64,000 bases of DNA from Corallococcus caeni (GCF_036245865.1 NZ_BTTW01000003.1:744001-808000), one strand, 5' to 3'. Shown: positions 1 to 9,764, counted from the stretch's first letter. Numbers and translations: made by a program. Notes: a model not told the origin generated them from the letters alone.

Positions 1-1
1 C

Positions 2-127
2 CACGCGGGGCGCATCTACGTGCCGACGCGCCTGGTGCATTCGGTGAGTGACACCGTGCTCCTCTCCGTCACCGTCGACGAGCTCCGGGAGTTCCTCTCC
101 CAGGACGCCGCCAACGCCACCACCTGA
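2..127 (+). CDS. C-terminal end of a small protein, cut by the window edge
   Basis: An open frame runs from the left edge to TGA at 125-127, giving 41 residues with no start inside the window. The visible part (AGRIYVPTRLVHSV, then DTVLLSVTVDEL) has the short alternating strands of a PRC-barrel or DUF2171-like fold, and ends in a low-complexity Ala/Thr tail. No catalytic motif is visible. The next gene on the same strand starts 43 nt further on. The family is a guess from the strand pattern only. Confidence 0.45.
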   Translation, partial: HAGRIYVPTRLVHSVSDTVLLSVTVDELREFLSQDAANATT

Positions 128-170
128 GCACGGCTTTACTCCCCCGCGCCCGTCCACTACGAGAAGCCTG

Positions 171-863
171 ATGAAGAACGGCTTCTGCTGGTACGAGCTC
201 AGGACCTCCCGGCCCGACGAGGCGCGGCGCTTCTATTCGAACGTGCTGGGAACGCCCTTCGTGGGGGAACTCTCCCTCCTGCCGGAGGCCGCCGCGACCC
301 GGGGCGCGCCCAGTCATTGGCTGGGCCATATCGACGTTCCCGACCTGGAGTCCTCCGTGCAGCGCCTCATCGCGCAGCGCGCCGAGCGGCTGGGCCCGCC
401 GCGCACGTCCGCCGAAGGCATCCCGTCGACCGTGCTGAGGGATCCGTTCGGCGCCGTGGTCGCGTTGACGTCACGGGCAGGGCATCCGACGCACGCGGAG
501 CTGGCGTGGCATGAGCTGCATACGCGCGACCAGGAGCGCGCCATCGCGCTCTACCGCGGCTTGTTCGGCTGGCGGCCCACCGAAGCGCTCCAGCTGTCCC
601 CCGAAGTCGGGACCTATCAGCAGTTCACCTGGCGCGAGGACATGCGAAGCGTGGGCGCGGCGTGCGGCACCGCGCGCCTCCCCCACATCCATCCGCACTG
701 GCTCTTCTACTTCGCGGTCGACGACCTGGACCGCGCGCTCACGGCGGTCGAAGCCGGCGGAGGGCTCGTGGCCAACGGCACGCACGTCATGCCGGACGGC
801 TCACGTGTCGCGGCCTGCGAGGATCCACAGCGGGCCGCGTTCGGCCTGCGCCAGCTCCCGTAG
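171..863 (+). CDS. Two-domain VOC (glyoxalase-fold) protein
   Basis: The protein has 230 residues made of two VOC-type beta-alpha-beta-beta-beta modules. The first begins at NGFCWYELRTSRPDEARRFY (about residues 3-22), the second at AELAWHELHTRDQERAIALY in the middle. Both show the family pattern of a short strand, an acidic helix start and a Tyr/Phe-rich helix. Length and pairing fit the 27-kDa-antigen/Cfp30B-like branch rather than a true glyoxalase I. The frame stays open upstream to 48, but ATG 171 starts directly at the first domain; the upstream residues are Pro/Ser/Thr-rich shadow. Substrate unknown; members include antibiotic-binding proteins and small-molecule dioxygenases. Confidence 0.8.
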   Translation: MKNGFCWYELRTSRPDEARRFYSNVLGTPFVGELSLLPEAAATRGAPSHWLGHIDVPDLESSVQRLIAQRAERLGPPRTSAEGIPSTVLRDPFGAVVALTSRAGHPTHAELAWHELHTRDQERAIALYRGLFGWRPTEALQLSPEVGTYQQFTWREDMRSVGAACGTARLPHIHPHWLFYFAVDDLDRALTAVEAGGGLVANGTHVMPDGSRVAACEDPQRAAFGLRQLP

Positions 864-917
864 CGACGCCTCCCATGGACGAATGGGGTAGATTCGGGCT
901 CCCCCCGGAGGCCTCCC

Positions 918-1403
918 ATGACCGCCCCTCTGCCGACGCTGGAACGCCTTCCTCGCGGAGCGCTCACGCTGTTCCGCATCCGCGCGCTCCTGCGCATGGG
1001 CATCTACGGGGCGCTCACGTTCGCCGTGGCGCTGGGCCTGCGCTTCGCGGGCAACGAGCACTGGCCGTTCCTGCTGCCGTGCGCGGTGGTGCTGGGGCTG
1101 AGCGTGTTGACGGCGTGGTACCCGCAGCGAGCGCACGAGCGCTGGGGCTGGGCGCTGCGCGAGCACGACCTGGTCATCTCCCATGGCGTGCTCCTGCGGG
1201 AGGTGGTGTCCATCCCGGCGGGCCGCATCCAGCACGTGGACGTGCACCAGGGGCCCATCGAACGGTCGCTGGGGCTCGCGCGGCTTCAGATCTACACGGC
1301 GGCGGGCAGCGGCGCGGACGGGGAGATCCCGGGCCTGGCCCGGGAGACGGCGGATGCCCTGCGCGAGCGGTTGGTGCGGCGCGAGGCCGACGATGTCGTC
1401 TGA
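918..1403 (+). CDS. Bacterial PH-domain membrane protein (YdbS-like)
   Basis: A 161-residue protein with two closely spaced hydrophobic segments near the N-terminus (IYGALTFAVALGLRF and WPFLLPCAVVLGLSVLTAW), followed by a bPH_2-type domain: WALREHDLVISHGVLLREV, then IPAGRIQHVDVHQGPIERSLG and LQIYTAAG. This is the standard layout of YdbS. Its stop overlaps the ATG of the next gene by 11 nt, and the next gene is the longer partner (YdbT-like), as in Bacillus, where the pair is linked to envelope defence against bacteriocins. A GGAGG lies a few nucleotides before ATG 918. The biochemical role of such proteins is not settled. Confidence 0.82.
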   Translation: MTAPLPTLERLPRGALTLFRIRALLRMGIYGALTFAVALGLRFAGNEHWPFLLPCAVVLGLSVLTAWYPQRAHERWGWALREHDLVISHGVLLREVVSIPAGRIQHVDVHQGPIERSLGLARLQIYTAAGSGADGEIPGLARETADALRERLVRREADDVV

Positions 1404-2967
1404 GCCGGTGGTGGCGCTGGCTTCCGCGGAGGAGGTCCCGTGGAAGCGGCTGAGCGCGAAGGCTCCGCTCGCGGCGCTGGTGCCCCTGTCGGGCACGATT
1501 GGCCGCATGCTGCTGGGCGCGCTGCTGCCCACGTACTTCGCCGGTGACCGCGGCCTGCCGGTGGTCCTCTGGGTGATCGTCCTGAGCATCGCGACGCTCA
1601 TGCTCGCCGCCGGGCTCTACGAGGTGGCCACGCTGAGCTACCGCGTGGTGGGCGCCCAGCTTGAGATCCGCTCCGGCATCTTCACGCGCACCTCGCGCTT
1701 CATCGAAGCCGCGCGCGTGCAGAACACGGAGGTGGTGCAGCCCTTCGTGTCGAAGCTGTTGGGGCTGGTGGAGGTGAAGGTGGAGACGGCCTCCGGAGGC
1801 AAGGCGGACGGCCACCTGCGAGGCCTGACGCCGGAGGATGCGCAGGCGCTGATCCACACACTCCAGGCGGTGCGCCGAGAAGGCGCGGCGGCGGTGCTCC
1901 TGCCCGGCGAAGCCGCCCCGGAGGAGCGCGTGCTCTCCGAGGCCCACCTGGGAGGCCTGCTGCTCTACGGCGCGACCGCCCTGGGCCTGGGTGTGCTCGC
2001 GGTGGTGCTGGGCGCGTTGCATGAAATCACCGAGACCTTCCACAAGCTGCTGCTGCCGTGGATGGAGGCGCACTGGGAAGCGCTGGCGGCGCCGGGCATG
2101 GGGTGGGTGGCCGCGACGGTGGCGGCGCTCGTGGGGCTGTTCGGGCTGTGGCTGGTGAGCGGGGCGCGGGCGGTGCTGCGGTTCCACGGCTTCCGGCTGG
2201 TGGACACGGGCACGCACCTGCGCGCGGTGGGCGGGCTCATCACCCGGCGGCAGGTGACGGTGCGGCGGGCCCGCATCCAGCAGGTGGTGCTGGATGAACC
2301 GCTCCTGCGCCGCACGCTGGGCTTCGGTTCGGTGGAGGTGGAGACGGCGGGCGTCCGCACGGGCAAGGAGTCCGCGGACCGCGCGGAGCTGCTGGTGCCG
2401 GTGGTGCCCACGGCCCGCATGCCGGAGCTGCTGCGGGAGTTCGTCCCGGAGCTGCCCGACGCCATCGCCGCCCTGCCCCTCCAGGGAGCCCATCCCAAGG
2501 CGCTGCTGCGAGCGCGGATCCGCGCGGTGGGCCTGAGCGTGCTGGTGGCCGCGCCCGCGACCTGGTTCTGGGGAGCCTGGGGCGCGGTGGCGTGGCTCCT
2601 GCTGCCCGCGCAGCTGCTGGGCGCGTGGTTCGACTGGCGCTTCCAGGGGTGGCTCGTGACGGAGGCGCTGGTGGTGGTGCGCCAGGGCTTCTGGCGCAGG
2701 CGCACGACGGTGGTGCAGCGCGCCCGCATCCAGTCCGTCCGCGCCAGACAGGGCCCCCTGGAGCGGGGCTACGGTATCGCGCACGTGCGCATCGACGTGG
2801 CGGGCTCACACGTCATCCTGCCGAGCGTGGGCTGGACGGAGGCCCAGTCGCTCATCGACGTGCTTCCCGCGCGACGGCCTACGCGGCACGCGCCCCCCGC
2901 CAGGCTCCCGGACGCATCGCAACCGGAAGTCAGCGCCCACTGCCCCCCAGCGCCTTCATCCCGATGA
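1393..2967 (+). CDS. Multi-PH-domain membrane protein (YdbT-like)
   Basis: A 524-residue membrane protein with three repeats of two hydrophobic helices followed by a bPH_2 domain. The PH signatures are RVVGAQLEIRSGIFTRTSRF, a second near VRRARIQQVVLDEPLLRR, and a third at LVVVRQGFWRRRTTVVQRAR; each carries the R-hQ-V core. ATG 1393 lies inside the end of the YdbS-like gene, so the two are translationally coupled. The final residues overlap the 3' end of the convergent dihydroxyacetone kinase gene by 38 bp. Function is inferred from the YdbS/YdbT pairing only. Confidence 0.8.
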   Translation: MSSEPVVALASAEEVPWKRLSAKAPLAALVPLSGTIGRMLLGALLPTYFAGDRGLPVVLWVIVLSIATLMLAAGLYEVATLSYRVVGAQLEIRSGIFTRTSRFIEAARVQNTEVVQPFVSKLLGLVEVKVETASGGKADGHLRGLTPEDAQALIHTLQAVRREGAAAVLLPGEAAPEERVLSEAHLGGLLLYGATALGLGVLAVVLGALHEITETFHKLLLPWMEAHWEALAAPGMGWVAATVAALVGLFGLWLVSGARAVLRFHGFRLVDTGTHLRAVGGLITRRQVTVRRARIQQVVLDEPLLRRTLGFGSVEVETAGVRTGKESADRAELLVPVVPTARMPELLREFVPELPDAIAALPLQGAHPKALLRARIRAVGLSVLVAAPATWFWGAWGAVAWLLLPAQLLGAWFDWRFQGWLVTEALVVVRQGFWRRRTTVVQRARIQSVRARQGPLERGYGIAHVRIDVAGSHVILPSVGWTEAQSLIDVLPARRPTRHAPPARLPDASQPEVSAHCPPAPSSR

Positions 2968-4630
2968 CGACCGCCACGGCACCCGCGTCCGGAATGCCCT
3001 TCGCGCGCTCGCCCAGGTAGCTGGCGCGGCCCAGTCGCGGAGACATGCTCGCGGTGTCCTGCGCGCCCTGCTCCGCCGCGCGCGTCGCCTCCGCCCACGC
3101 CTCACCGGGTGACTTTCCCTCGCGAACGGCGCGCGTGAACGCCACCGCCGCCGGGTGCAGCGCGTCCACCATGGTCCGGTCTCCCGGCCGCGCGCCGCCC
3201 AGCTCCGACACCGCTTCGACCCCCACCTCGAAGGCCTTGGCCCAGGCCGCCGTATCCACCGGCCTGTTCGCCAGGTAGCGCGCCGCCCGGAGCAACGCCG
3301 TCGCGTAGAACGGCCCGGAGCTGCCGCCGATGTTCCGGCGCAGCGCCTGCCCCAGCTCCGTCAACGCACCCGCCGGCGTGGCCCACGCCCGCTCCGGCAG
3401 CGCGCGGATGGCCGCCGCGCCTCGCGCCAGACTCAGCCCCAGATCGCCGTCCCCGGCCTGGCTGTCCAGCTCCGTCAGCCGCGCCTCGGCGGCGTCCCAC
3501 GCGTCCGCCACCGCCAGCGCCGCCGCGCGCACCCGCGCCATCACCGGCTGGGGCTTCGGGTGGCCCTCCACGGTCGGGAGCGCACCGCGCGCGGTCACCA
3601 CCTTTCGCTGCAGGACCACCTGCCCACGCCCCGGCCAGGCCGGGGCCTCCGTGGGCGCATCCAGCCTCGCGAGCCGCGCGTCATCCACCTTCAACAGCGT
3701 CAGCGAGCACCCCGGCATCTCCAGCGCCGACAGGAACGTGCCCTGCCACGCCCGCTCCACCTTCAGGCCCCGCTCCGCCAGGAACGCCAGCGCCCGGCGC
3801 GTCATGATGGCCAGCTCCATGGGCGGCGTGCCTCCCAGCCCGTTGACCATCAACGCCACGCGGTCACCCCGGCCCAGCTCGCGGTCCTCCACGATGACCG
3901 ACAGCAACGTGTCCACCAGCGCGTCCGCGGGCTGGTGCGCCACGCGGCGCACGCCCTGCTCGCCGTGGATGCCCAGGCCCAGCTCCACCTCTCCCTCCCC
4001 CAGCGTGAAGCCCGGCCGGCCCGCCGCCGGCACCGTGCACGGCCCCAGCGCCACGCCCATGCTGCCCAGCCCCGCCGCCGCCTCCGTCGCCTCGCGCGCC
4101 ACCTGCGCCAGCGACGCCCCCGCCGCCGCGGCGGCCCCCGCCACCTTGTGCACCAGCACCACGCCCGCGATGCCCCGGCGCCGCTCGGGCTCCACCGTCT
4201 CCCTCAGCGCCACGTCATCCGCCACCACCACCACTTCCGTGGGGATCCCCTCCGCCCGCGCCAGCTCCGCCGCGAGCCCGAAGTTGAGCCTGTCGCCCGT
4301 GTAGTTCTTCACGATGAGCAGCGCGCCCGCCGTCCCCGCCACCGCGCGGATCGCCGCCAGCACCGCGTCCGCGCTGGGCGACGTGAACACGTCCCCCGCC
4401 ACCGCCGCGTGCAGCATCCCCGTCCCCACGTAGCCCGCATGCGCCGGCTCGTGCCCGCTGCCTCCACCCGACAGCACCGCCACCTTCCGCGCGCCCAGCG
4501 CCGCCGGCACGTCCGAGCGCACCACCACCGTCTCCCCCTCCAGCAACGCCTGCCCCGGAGCGAGCGCCACGAACCCCTCCAACATCTCCTGGACCACTGC
4601 GCGCGGCGCGTTGACGAGCTTCTTCACCAT
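2930..4630 (-). CDS. ATP-dependent dihydroxyacetone kinase, DhaK-DhaL fusion
   Basis: A 566-residue single-chain kinase. The N-terminal DhaK half holds the substrate-binding motif GGGSGHEPAHAGYVG and, further on, GLGIHGEQGV, whose His forms the hemiaminal with dihydroxyacetone. The C-terminal DhaL half carries the Asp-rich nucleotide/Mg motif LDSQAGDGDLGLSLARG and GGSSGPFYATALL. Fused K-L enzymes use ATP directly, unlike the separate PTS-dependent subunits. ATG 4630 is chosen because AGGAG precedes it by 5 nt; the open frame upstream runs into the mxcK promoter region and shows no family similarity. It is transcribed divergently from the myxochelin locus. Confidence 0.93.
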   Translation of the reverse strand: MVKKLVNAPRAVVQEMLEGFVALAPGQALLEGETVVVRSDVPAALGARKVAVLSGGGSGHEPAHAGYVGTGMLHAAVAGDVFTSPSADAVLAAIRAVAGTAGALLIVKNYTGDRLNFGLAAELARAEGIPTEVVVVADDVALRETVEPERRRGIAGVVLVHKVAGAAAAAGASLAQVAREATEAAAGLGSMGVALGPCTVPAAGRPGFTLGEGEVELGLGIHGEQGVRRVAHQPADALVDTLLSVIVEDRELGRGDRVALMVNGLGGTPPMELAIMTRRALAFLAERGLKVERAWQGTFLSALEMPGCSLTLLKVDDARLARLDAPTEAPAWPGRGQVVLQRKVVTARGALPTVEGHPKPQPVMARVRAAALAVADAWDAAEARLTELDSQAGDGDLGLSLARGAAAIRALPERAWATPAGALTELGQALRRNIGGSSGPFYATALLRAARYLANRPVDTAAWAKAFEVGVEAVSELGGARPGDRTMVDALHPAAVAFTRAVREGKSPGEAWAEATRAAEQGAQDTASMSPRLGRASYLGERAKGIPDAGAVAVVIGMKALGGSGR

Positions 4631-4766
4631 CGACTCCTGGGCGGAAGGGAACGGGGACGCAAACGGTGCTCGGCACCCACCCTTCCGCCCCGCCTCCACC
4701 CCGTCAAGCCGGACGAAGGGTGCAAGCCCGCCGCCAGATGATTCCGTGACGGAACCCGCTTTCCCA

Positions 4767-4807
4767 TTGACTCCCGGAGTTTTATGAAGATGATTCTCAT
4801 TATCATT
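4767..4807 (+). promoter_or_regulatory. Putative Fur-controlled promoter of mxcK
   Basis: TGATTCTCATTATCA at 4791-4805 matches the 7-1-7 Fur core (TGATAAT-N-ATTATCA) at 12 of 14 positions, with a perfect right half. A TTGACT at 4767-4772 followed after 16 bp by GATGAT at 4789 could be a -35/-10 pair, so the box would cover the -10. The site lies in the 287-bp divergent gap between dhaK-dhaL and mxcK; it could serve either direction, but siderophore export is the sensible target. Confidence 0.65.
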
Positions 4808-4917
4808 CGCCACATAGCAACTGCTCACGGCGGTCCGGCGCGAAGCGCGTCTGGGCCTGGCCGAGCCCTGTCTGGCATTGCCGGGCGGGGTCGGGGCCGA
4901 CGTGTGTCTGGATTCAG

Positions 4918-6144
4918 GTGATTGTCTTGAGAGCTCCATCCCCCGCCGCGCGAGAGCGCCCGCTGTTGTGGCTGCTGGCCGCGGTGCAGTTCACCCACGT
5001 CGTCGACTTCATGATGCTGATGCCGCTGGGGCCGCTCTTGATGCAGCGGCTGGGGCTGTCCGCGACGCGGTTCGGAGCGCTGGTGTCCGCGTACACGCTC
5101 GCGTCCGCGGCCATGGGCGTCCTGGGCGTGTTCTGGCTGGATCGCCTGGAGCGCAAGCGCACGCTGCTTTTGCTCTACGCGGGCTTCATCGCGGCCACGC
5201 TCCTGTGCGGCGCGGCCACCGGGGCCACGGGGCTGCTCATCGCGCGCACCGTGGCCGGGGCCTGCGCGGGGCTGATGGGCGCGGTCGTCATCGCCATCGT
5301 CAGCGACGTGGTGCCCGCGGAGCGCCGGGGCCAGGCCATCGGCACCGTGATGACGGCCTACGCCCTGTCCGCCGTGGCGGGCGTGCCGCTGGGCCTGGGC
5401 CTGGCGAACCTGGGGGGCTGGCGCTCGCCGTTCATCGCCCTCGCCGCTGTCGCGGGCGCCGTGTGGTTCCTGCTGCTGCGCTTCCTCCCGCACGTGGACG
5501 GGCACCTGTCCCAGGCGTCCGGCGCCGGGGCGTCCACCCCGGGCCTCACGCCCCGGCTGGCTCTGGGCTGGGGCCTCACCTTCACGGTGGTGTTCGCCAG
5601 CTTCCTGCTCATCCCCTACCTGGGCGCGTTCATGGTGGGCAACGTGGGCCTGTCCCTCACGGACCTGCCATGGGTGTACCTGGCGGGCGGCGCGGCGACG
5701 TTCGTGAGCTCTCGCGGGATTGGCCGGATGGCGGACCGCCTGGGCCCGGCGCGCGTGCTGGCGCTCCTGCTGGTCGCCACCATGGGGCCGCACCTGCTCT
5801 TCACGCACCTGCCGCCGTCCCCGCTGCCGGTGGTGGCCCTCGTGTTCGTGCTCTTCATGACGCTCACCTCCGGCCGCGCCATCCCCACCATGGCGCTGGT
5901 CGCGTCGCGGGTGCCGCCGTCGCTGCGGGGCCGCTACCTCGCGGTCAACATGGCAGCCAGCGACGGCGCCTCCGGGCTCGCCGCGTGGATGGGCGGCCTG
6001 GTGCTCAGCACCGCGCCGGACGGCACGCTCCTCGGCTTCGCGCGGCTGGGCTGGCTGGCGGTGGGCGTGTCCGCGCTCGCGCTCGGTCTCTTGTGGTCCT
6101 TCGCGGGCCGCGCCGTGCGGCTGGACGTTTCGCCCGCGCCCTGA
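4918..6144 (+). CDS. mxcK: MFS exporter of the myxochelin locus
   Basis: A 408-residue, 12-helix major facilitator. The first helix starts at LLWLLAAVQFTHVVDFMMLM, and a DRLERKR-type loop between helices 2 and 3 matches the MFS A motif region. Family, size and position at the head of the siderophore genes support myxochelin efflux. The frame begins with GTG 4918; TTG 4927 is another in-frame option, and neither has a convincing ribosome binding site. A Fur-like box lies about 110 bp upstream. It is followed after 30 nt by mxcL in the same direction. Transport of myxochelin itself is inferred from context. Confidence 0.82.
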   Translation: MIVLRAPSPAARERPLLWLLAAVQFTHVVDFMMLMPLGPLLMQRLGLSATRFGALVSAYTLASAAMGVLGVFWLDRLERKRTLLLLYAGFIAATLLCGAATGATGLLIARTVAGACAGLMGAVVIAIVSDVVPAERRGQAIGTVMTAYALSAVAGVPLGLGLANLGGWRSPFIALAAVAGAVWFLLLRFLPHVDGHLSQASGAGASTPGLTPRLALGWGLTFTVVFASFLLIPYLGAFMVGNVGLSLTDLPWVYLAGGAATFVSSRGIGRMADRLGPARVLALLLVATMGPHLLFTHLPPSPLPVVALVFVLFMTLTSGRAIPTMALVASRVPPSLRGRYLAVNMAASDGASGLAAWMGGLVLSTAPDGTLLGFARLGWLAVGVSALALGLLWSFAGRAVRLDVSPAP

Positions 6145-6174
6145 ATCCCTCTCAACCCCTCACCAGGACCCGCC

Positions 6175-7458
6175 ATGTCCCAGACAGCACCGCGTCACCC
6201 GTCCCTGCCCCGCCCCATCGTGGGTGACATCAAGCTGGAGCGCTCCAACCAGTTGCTCGCCGAGGCCCGCCGGTGGGTCCCCGGCGTCACCCAGACGATG
6301 ATGAAGAAGCCGGACCACTTCGCCCCCGGCGACTTCCCCGTGTTCCTCGCGAAGGGCCATGGCGCGCTGGTGGAGGACGCGGACGGGCAGGAATACATCG
6401 ACTACATCCAGGCGCTGGGCGCCAACATGCTGGGCCACAACCACCCGGCCGTCACGGAGACCCTCCGCAAGCACCTGGCGGAAGGCATCATCCACTCGCT
6501 GCCCACGCCGGTGGAGGTGTCCTCCGTGAAGGCGCTGGTGGAGGTGATTCCGGGCGCGGAGATGGCCCGCTTCTTCAAGACGGGCGCGGACGCCACCTCC
6601 GCCGCCGTGCGCCTGGCGCGCCACCTCACCGGGCGCGAGCACATCGTCACCGTCGGATACAACGGCTGGCACGACCACTTCATGTACGACACCCCGGGCG
6701 TGCCCCCGACGGTGGCGAAGCTCACCACCCGGCTGCCCCTCTTCACGCCTCCGGACGAGGTCGGGCTCATCATGCACCTGGAGCAGCACGGTCCCCAGCT
6801 GGCGTGCCTGCTCCTGGCCCTCCCGTACAACCGCACCCTCACGCGCGAGTTCCTCCTCCGGGTGAAGGAGATCTGCGCGAAGCACGGCGTGATGTTCGTC
6901 CTGGATGAAGTCGTCACCGGCTTCCGCCTGGCCCTGGGCGGCGCGCAGCAATACTTCGACGTGCGGGCGGACTTCGTCACCCTGTCCAAGGGCATCGCCG
7001 CGGGCATGCCCCTGTCCGCCATCGCGGGCCCGGAGAAGTACCTCTCCCGCCTGAGCGAGCTCCAGGTGTCCACCACCTTCGGCGGCGAGATGCTCTCCCT
7101 GGCCGTATGCGAGGCCGTCATCGGCGAGTACCGCCGCACGAACTACATCGAGCACATCGCCAGCCTGGGCCGCCGCCTGCGCGACGGCGTCAACGCCCAC
7201 GCGCGGGAGACGGGCTCCACGCTGGAGGTCATCGGCTACGACGCCGTGCCCTTCTTCCGCTTCAGCCACGTCATCCCCGAGCACATCGAGAAGATGATCC
7301 CCTTCCAGGCCGGCATGGCCCGCCGGGGCGTCCTCCTCCGCCGCGACCTCAACTTCATCAGCGCCGTGCACACCGTGGAGCAGATCGATCACACCATCGC
7401 CGCCGCCGGCGAGGTGCTCCGTGAACTGTCCGCGCGCTCCAAGGCCAGCGCCGCCTGA
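6175..7458 (+). CDS. mxcL: Class III aminotransferase for myxochelin B formation
   Basis: A 427-residue PLP enzyme of the glutamate-1-semialdehyde aminomutase type. Visible landmarks are FFKTGADATSAAVRLAR (phosphate-binding region), GYNGWHDHF, the cofactor Asp motif FVLDEVVTGFR, and the Schiff-base Lys at residue 272 in TLSKGIAAG. In known myxochelin pathways MxcL converts the aldehyde released by the MxcG reductase domain into the primary amine of myxochelin B; without it the aldehyde is reduced to the alcohol, myxochelin A. It lies between the exporter and the Fur-boxed biosynthetic operon. Confidence 0.92.
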   Translation: MSQTAPRHPSLPRPIVGDIKLERSNQLLAEARRWVPGVTQTMMKKPDHFAPGDFPVFLAKGHGALVEDADGQEYIDYIQALGANMLGHNHPAVTETLRKHLAEGIIHSLPTPVEVSSVKALVEVIPGAEMARFFKTGADATSAAVRLARHLTGREHIVTVGYNGWHDHFMYDTPGVPPTVAKLTTRLPLFTPPDEVGLIMHLEQHGPQLACLLLALPYNRTLTREFLLRVKEICAKHGVMFVLDEVVTGFRLALGGAQQYFDVRADFVTLSKGIAAGMPLSAIAGPEKYLSRLSELQVSTTFGGEMLSLAVCEAVIGEYRRTNYIEHIASLGRRLRDGVNAHARETGSTLEVIGYDAVPFFRFSHVIPEHIEKMIPFQAGMARRGVLLRRDLNFISAVHTVEQIDHTIAAAGEVLRELSARSKASAA

Positions 7459-7502
7459 GTCTTGACAGGAATTCATGACCATGGCACTTCCTGATCATGA
7501 AA

Positions 7503-7519
7503 ATGAGAACCGTTCTCAT
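7503..7519 (+). promoter_or_regulatory. Perfect palindromic Fur-like operator before mxcC
   Basis: ATGAGAAC-C-GTTCTCAT is an uninterrupted 8-1-8 inverted repeat ending 30 nt before the mxcC start. Its inner 7-1-7 (TGAGAAC C GTTCTCA) keeps 5 of 7 Fur positions in each half. A TTGACA at 7462-7467 could be the -35, though no good -10 sits at the right spacing. The site would govern mxcC-mxcD-mxcE-mxcF-mxcG and the DAHP synthase gene. Confidence 0.7.
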
Positions 7520-7549
7520 CTTCATCCAGACAATCCGGGCGAGCGGGTG

Positions 7550-8323
7550 ATGTCTTCAATGACAGGGCACGCGGTGGTGACGGGCGCGGCGCAAGGCATT
7601 GGCGCCGCGGTGGCGCGCAAGCTGGCGCGCACCCTGCCTGTCGCGGTGTTCGACCAGAACGCCGCCGGGTTGGAGCTGCTGGTGGCGGAGCTGCGCCAGC
7701 AGGGCCTGAAGGCCACCGCGTTCCCGGTGGACGTGCGGGACAAGGACGGCATCGAGGACGCCATCGGGCACATCGAGTCCAGGCTGGGCCCCATCCAGGT
7801 GCTGGCCAACGTGGCGGGCATCCTGCGCGTGGGCTCGGTGCTCACGCAGGGCGACGAGGACTGGATGTCCACGTTCGCGGTCAACACCCACGGCGTGTTC
7901 CACGTCTCGCGCGCGGTGGCGAAGCACATGGTGCCTCGGCGCTCCGGCGTCATCGTGACGGTGGGCTCCAACGCGGCCCGCGTGCCGCGCATGCAGATGG
8001 CGGCCTACGCGGCGTCCAAGGCCGCCTCCACCATGTTCACCCGATGCCTGGGGCTGGAGCTGGCCCAGCACGGCATCCGCTGCAACGTCGTGTCCCCCGG
8101 CTCCACCGACACCGCCATGCAGCGGGGCATGTGGACGGATGACTCCGGCCGCGAGGCCGTCATCCTGGGCTCGCTGGACACCTACCGCACGGGCATCCCG
8201 CTGCGCCGCATCGCCACGCCGGACGACATCGCGGACGCGGTGGTGTTCCTCGCGTCCGACCAGGCCCGGCACATCACGATGCACGACCTGTGTATCGACG
8301 GCGGCGCCACGCTGGGCGTCTAG
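7550..8323 (+). CDS. mxcC: 2,3-dihydro-2,3-dihydroxybenzoate dehydrogenase (EntA-like SDR)
   Basis: A 257-residue short-chain dehydrogenase that oxidises 2,3-dihydro-DHB to 2,3-dihydroxybenzoate with NAD, the last step of DHB supply. The cofactor motif TGAAQGIG is near residue 10, followed by NVAG, the catalytic Ser in VTVGSNAA and the YAASK Tyr/Lys pair; [11 protein letters not shown] closes the chain as in EntA. The frame extends upstream to 7475, but that stretch crosses the palindromic operator, so ATG 7550 is chosen. It is the first gene of the biosynthetic operon. Confidence 0.93.
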   Translation: MSSMTGHAVVTGAAQGIGAAVARKLARTLPVAVFDQNAAGLELLVAELRQQGLKATAFPVDVRDKDGIEDAIGHIESRLGPIQVLANVAGILRVGSVLTQGDEDWMSTFAVNTHGVFHVSRAVAKHMVPRRSGVIVTVGSNAARVPRMQMAAYAASKAASTMFTRCLGLELAQHGIRCNVVSPGSTDTAMQRGMWTDDSGREAVILGSLDTYRTGIPLRRIATPDDIADAVVFLASDQARHITMHDLCIDGGATLGV

Positions 8324-8406
8324 CCCGCCCGCGACGCCGCCCTTCCCCACCCGCCTTCCCTCCCGGGACGGCCCCCGGTCCCTCCCCGCATCTCCCCGAG
8401 TTGAGA

Positions 8407-9690
8407 ATGATTCCTGATACCAAAATCATTGGGCGCCAGCAGGACGCGCGGACGGTGGACGGCGTGGTGGGCGCGCCGGCCGTGGCGCGGGAGCCGGAGG
8501 CGCTGTCGGCGCGGCTCCTGCGCGACTACGACGCGGGCGCGTTCTTCTTCGCGTCGCCCCGGCGCACGATGCTGGCGCGCGGCGTGTTCGCCACGGTGCC
8601 GGACGCGGGGGGGAGCAGCTCGCTGGACGGTCTGCCGGAGCGCGTGGCCGCGGTGTTGAACGCCTCGCGCGAGGCGGCGCACGACATCCCGGTGGCGGTG
8701 GGCGCGGTGCCGTTCGACGGCAGGGTGGCCGCGCAGCTGGTGGTGCCCATGACGATCCAGCGCGCGGGGCCCCTGGTGTTCGACGGGGTCGCTGCCGCGC
8801 GCGCTCCCCTGACCGGGCCGTACACGTTGCGGCCCGTGCCGGAGCCCTCCGCGTATCAGGACGGTGTGTCGGCGGCGCTGAAGCTCATGCGTGAGGGGCC
8901 GCTGCGCAAGGTGGTGCTGTCTCGGTCGCTGCACGTGGACACGGCGGCGCCCGTGGACCTGCGGCAGCTGCTGCACAACCTGGCCCGGCGCAACCCGCAT
9001 GGGTACACCTTCGCGGTGGACCTGCCGCAGCGCGCGGACGCGGCCCCCGGCGCGGGTCGGCGCACGCTCATCGGCGCGAGCCCGGAGCTGCTGGTGGCGC
9101 GCTCGGGGCTCCAGGTCCTGGCAAATCCGCTGGCGGGCTCCGCGGCGCGCAGCGCGGATCCGGTGGAGGACCAGGCGCGGGCCACGCGGCTGATGGCGTC
9201 GCCCAAGGACCTGCACGAGCACGCGGTCGTCATCGACGCGGTGGCGGAGGCCCTGCGGCCCTTCTGCAGGACGCTGGACGTGCCCAAGGGCCCGTCGCTC
9301 GTGAGCACGCAGACGATGTGGCACCTGTCCAGCCGCATCACCGGCGAGCTGATGGATCCGTCCATCACGTCGCTGACGCTGGCGCTGGCCATGCACCCCA
9401 CCCCGGCGGTGTGCGGCCACCCGACGGCGCTGGCGCACGCGGCCATCGGGAACCTCGAACCGGTCCACCGCGGCTACTACACGGGCACCGTGGGCTGGTG
9501 CGACGCGAACGGCGACGGGCAGTGGGCCGTCACCATCCGCTGCGCGGAGGCCGACGAGCGCACCCTGCGGCTGTTCGCGGGCGCGGGCATCGTCGTGGGC
9601 TCCACGCCGGAGGCGGAGCTCGCGGAGACCGAGGCCAAGTTCCGCACCATGCTCCAGGCCATGGGCCTGGGCCTGGAGGCGCAGCCGTGA
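8407..9690 (+). CDS. mxcD: Isochorismate synthase
   Basis: A 427-residue chorismate-utilising enzyme (EntC/DhbC type), converting chorismate to isochorismate. Family marks are [32 protein letters not shown], the region ending [11 protein letters not shown] and [19 protein letters not shown] near the C-terminus. ATG 8407 is the first start after an 83-nt gap from mxcC; the upstream frame is Pro-rich shadow. Its last 26 codons and the following bases have been duplicated in tandem (see repeat 9623-9778), so a second near-copy of its C-terminal coding sequence sits directly after the stop codon. Confidence 0.93.
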   Translation: MIPDTKIIGRQQDARTVDGVVGAPAVAREPEALSARLLRDYDAGAFFFASPRRTMLARGVFATVPDAGGSSSLDGLPERVAAVLNASREAAHDIPVAVGAVPFDGRVAAQLVVPMTIQRAGPLVFDGVAAARAPLTGPYTLRPVPEPSAYQDGVSAALKLMREGPLRKVVLSRSLHVDTAAPVDLRQLLHNLARRNPHGYTFAVDLPQRADAAPGAGRRTLIGASPELLVARSGLQVLANPLAGSAARSADPVEDQARATRLMASPKDLHEHAVVIDAVAEALRPFCRTLDVPKGPSLVSTQTMWHLSSRITGELMDPSITSLTLALAMHPTPAVCGHPTALAHAAIGNLEPVHRGYYTGTVGWCDANGDGQWAVTIRCAEADERTLRLFAGAGIVVGSTPEAELAETEAKFRTMLQAMGLGLEAQP

Positions 9691-9764
9691 GCACCGCGCG
9701 CGGAGACCGAGGCCAGGTTCCGCACCATGCCGCAGGCCATGGGCCTGGGCCTGGAGGTGCAGCC

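Noticed and set aside
8402-8416. A possible fourth Fur box at the mxcD start (TGAGAATGATTCCTG)
   Set aside because: Only the left half resembles the consensus (6 of 7); the right half matches 3 of 7, there is no symmetry, and it overlaps the start codon inside a continuous operon.
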